64,000 nt of DNA from Ornithodoros turicata (taxonomy: Eukaryota > Arthropoda > Arachnida > Ixodida > Argasidae): NCBI RefSeq assembly GCF_037126465.1, contig NC_088202.1, positions 33,774,213 through 33,838,212 on the forward strand. The letters are read 5' to 3'. Positions 62,541 to 64,000 of this stretch are shown piece by piece; within the stretch, counting starts at the first letter, position 1, and each line of letters starts with the position of its first letter. A model generated the notes under the pieces. It was given only the letters and a program-made list of their open reading frames with translations, ran no database searches and was not told the origin of the DNA. A program made the translations under genes and the position numbers.

Positions 62541-64000
62541 AGACAGTTGAACTATTTTGTTAATAGCAGTCATAATGATAGCCTAAATCGTATCATAATT
62601 CGTTAACTGAATCCCCAAACCTTTGAGAAATGATCCACAAATTACTGTGGTGCTAAGCCAGATATTTATTTCGTATGAGCCAAAAATGACAGGCTACATA
62701 TTTTCATCAACTTACCCCACCCTATGGGTAAGTTGAGGACATCAAAAAATTAATGCCGGATTTAAGTTTTGTCTTTTGTTTGGTCCAACCGAAACGGTCA
62801 GTCACGAGTAGTGCACATGGAAACACAGGGCAGTGACACAGCATCATAACGGCGATGTCATATTTTATTAGCTGAGGAGCAGAAGTGAGCAAACTGGAAG
62901 TCAATGCTCGCGAAAGTTACAGATGGGACAAAAAAAGGACCCTCTTACCTCGACCAAATCTGCAAAACAGCGTCTGACGTCTTTCTAAAAAGCCACGTGC
63001 AGAACGTCAACACGTTACTTCAAAGGCCAGACAACGACTGTGCTCACCGTGGTGTCACAGACGAGAAAAAAATATTGCTAAGAAAATGCCACGCGAAAAA
63101 GCCTATCTGTCCTCAACTTGCCCTCGTCTTCAAGTAGCCCGACTTTACCCTATGTATTTTCTAATATAGATGACTAATAAATAAATAAATTTGCGTTTGA
63201 CATTCACTGGCGTTCTTACATGATTTGTCTGGTACGTTTTGCATAAAGCAAGACTGCGGGCAGTGGAAAATGTGTGGCTAGGCCTCTGTGTTGCCGTGAC
63301 GGCCCGGGCTGAGGTGGATCGTACGCGGTTGAGGTTTCTGTCCCGATTGTGCTGAGGTGTCGTTAATTAGTGAACAGTATTGTGCCTGTGTGTGCAGCAT
63401 ATATATGGTACGACATTTTTATGTGATACATTCCTGTCAGTTGGAGATTTATTCCATGTGCCATTGTTGTATGCTGCGTATGACCATTCAAAAAAGAAAA
63501 TGCTTATTCGGCCATGTGTTTTGGGGTTTCCCACAGATCGCTAGCAGATGAACTCTACTGACTTTATTTTGGTATCCATGTTGTTGTGCTTGTGGAGACG
63601 TTGCGCTCCTGGTATCAGTAAGATATGGTAGGCGCAATGTTACACAGCTACGCATTCAACGGTCCGCTGTTTCGCCTCAGAGATGCCAATGTCCATGCGG
63701 TTCAGAGCCGATAGTGTTGCCCACAACACGGAGAAGTCATGATGGTCGACGATCTCTTCAAGTGAAAACACTGGTCACTGCGCCACGTCTTCATGACTAT
63801 GTATTTGTAACCAAGAAGAAGCACTATATTTCAATCCGAATGTTCGTTCACACTTAGCAGCATCACTTACCAGCCTCCGGTACATTCGTGTGGCGAAACC
63901 AAAGCTGTCGGAGCTTAGGCTCCAACTCCATAAAATGTTTCGTCAAGAAGACCAGACGTGTCGCCTAAAGAGTGTTCAGTTCATCACCTGTCCTTTCCAT
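62541..64000. other. No gene recognised
   Basis: AT-rich sequence. (AATA)n at about 63175-63192 may be the tail of a retroelement. A 77-codon frame at 62904-63137 has no recognised family. Confidence 0.45.

Overview
The window is eukaryotic, repeat-dense DNA, most likely from a tick or another chelicerate. The support is spliced transposase genes with GT-AG introns, several non-LTR and Penelope-like retroelement remnants, tRNA-derived SINEs, P, Harbinger, hAT-like, TTAA-type and MULE elements, and an arthropod-type telomeric (TTAGG)n tract at 6197-6234. I found no operons, no bacterial or viral gene sets, and no host gene I can name. A few short exon-like stretches (40483-40627, 43309-43620) may belong to host genes.

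Layout. 1-15.3 kb: repeat fragments, a 280-bp element with 37-bp terminal inverted repeats (TIRs) and a hammerhead-ribozyme-like core (4444-4723), and a decayed LINE (about 7560-10315) inserted antisense into an older repeat. 15.4-31.0 kb: a large, rearranged inverted duplication. Each arm carries decayed MULE transposase sequence and 17-bp tandem arrays. Later insertions broke the arms up: a 153-bp MITE at different sites in the two arms, a 3.7-kb TTAA-flanked element that itself carries an 8-bp-TSD MITE, and two foldback-like elements. One of these, at 28678-29872, has a 9-bp target duplication. 31.0-36.0 kb: a hAT-like MITE, then a complete P-family transposon (31562-35803) with TIRs, an 8-bp target-site duplication and an uninterrupted 1089-codon THAP/P transposase gene. 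36-48 kb: SINEs, two Penelope-like remnants, AAACGTTT arrays and other low-complexity blocks.

48.57-55.5 kb: a two-gene PIF/Harbinger element. The transposase (+ strand, six exons, D-D-E residues visible) is split in exon 4 by an 858-bp head-to-head Penelope-like insertion with a 13-bp target duplication. The partner MADF/BESS-like gene (- strand) contains a 515-bp tandem duplication of two exons and a 616-bp TTAA MITE. 55.5-59.95 kb: two satellite-filled elements with hAT-like ends, one with a clean 8-bp TSD. 61.3-62.3 kb: a 5'-truncated LINE.

The genes do not form a pathway. The window is a record of nested transposition, and several insertions can be ordered because duplicated sequence preserves the empty sites. 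The most distinctive feature is the repeated use of short tandem units, often 15-17 bp, as the ends of foldback-like elements. Together with MULE transposase remnants this recalls the FB/NOF system of Drosophila, but with several unrelated unit sequences side by side.
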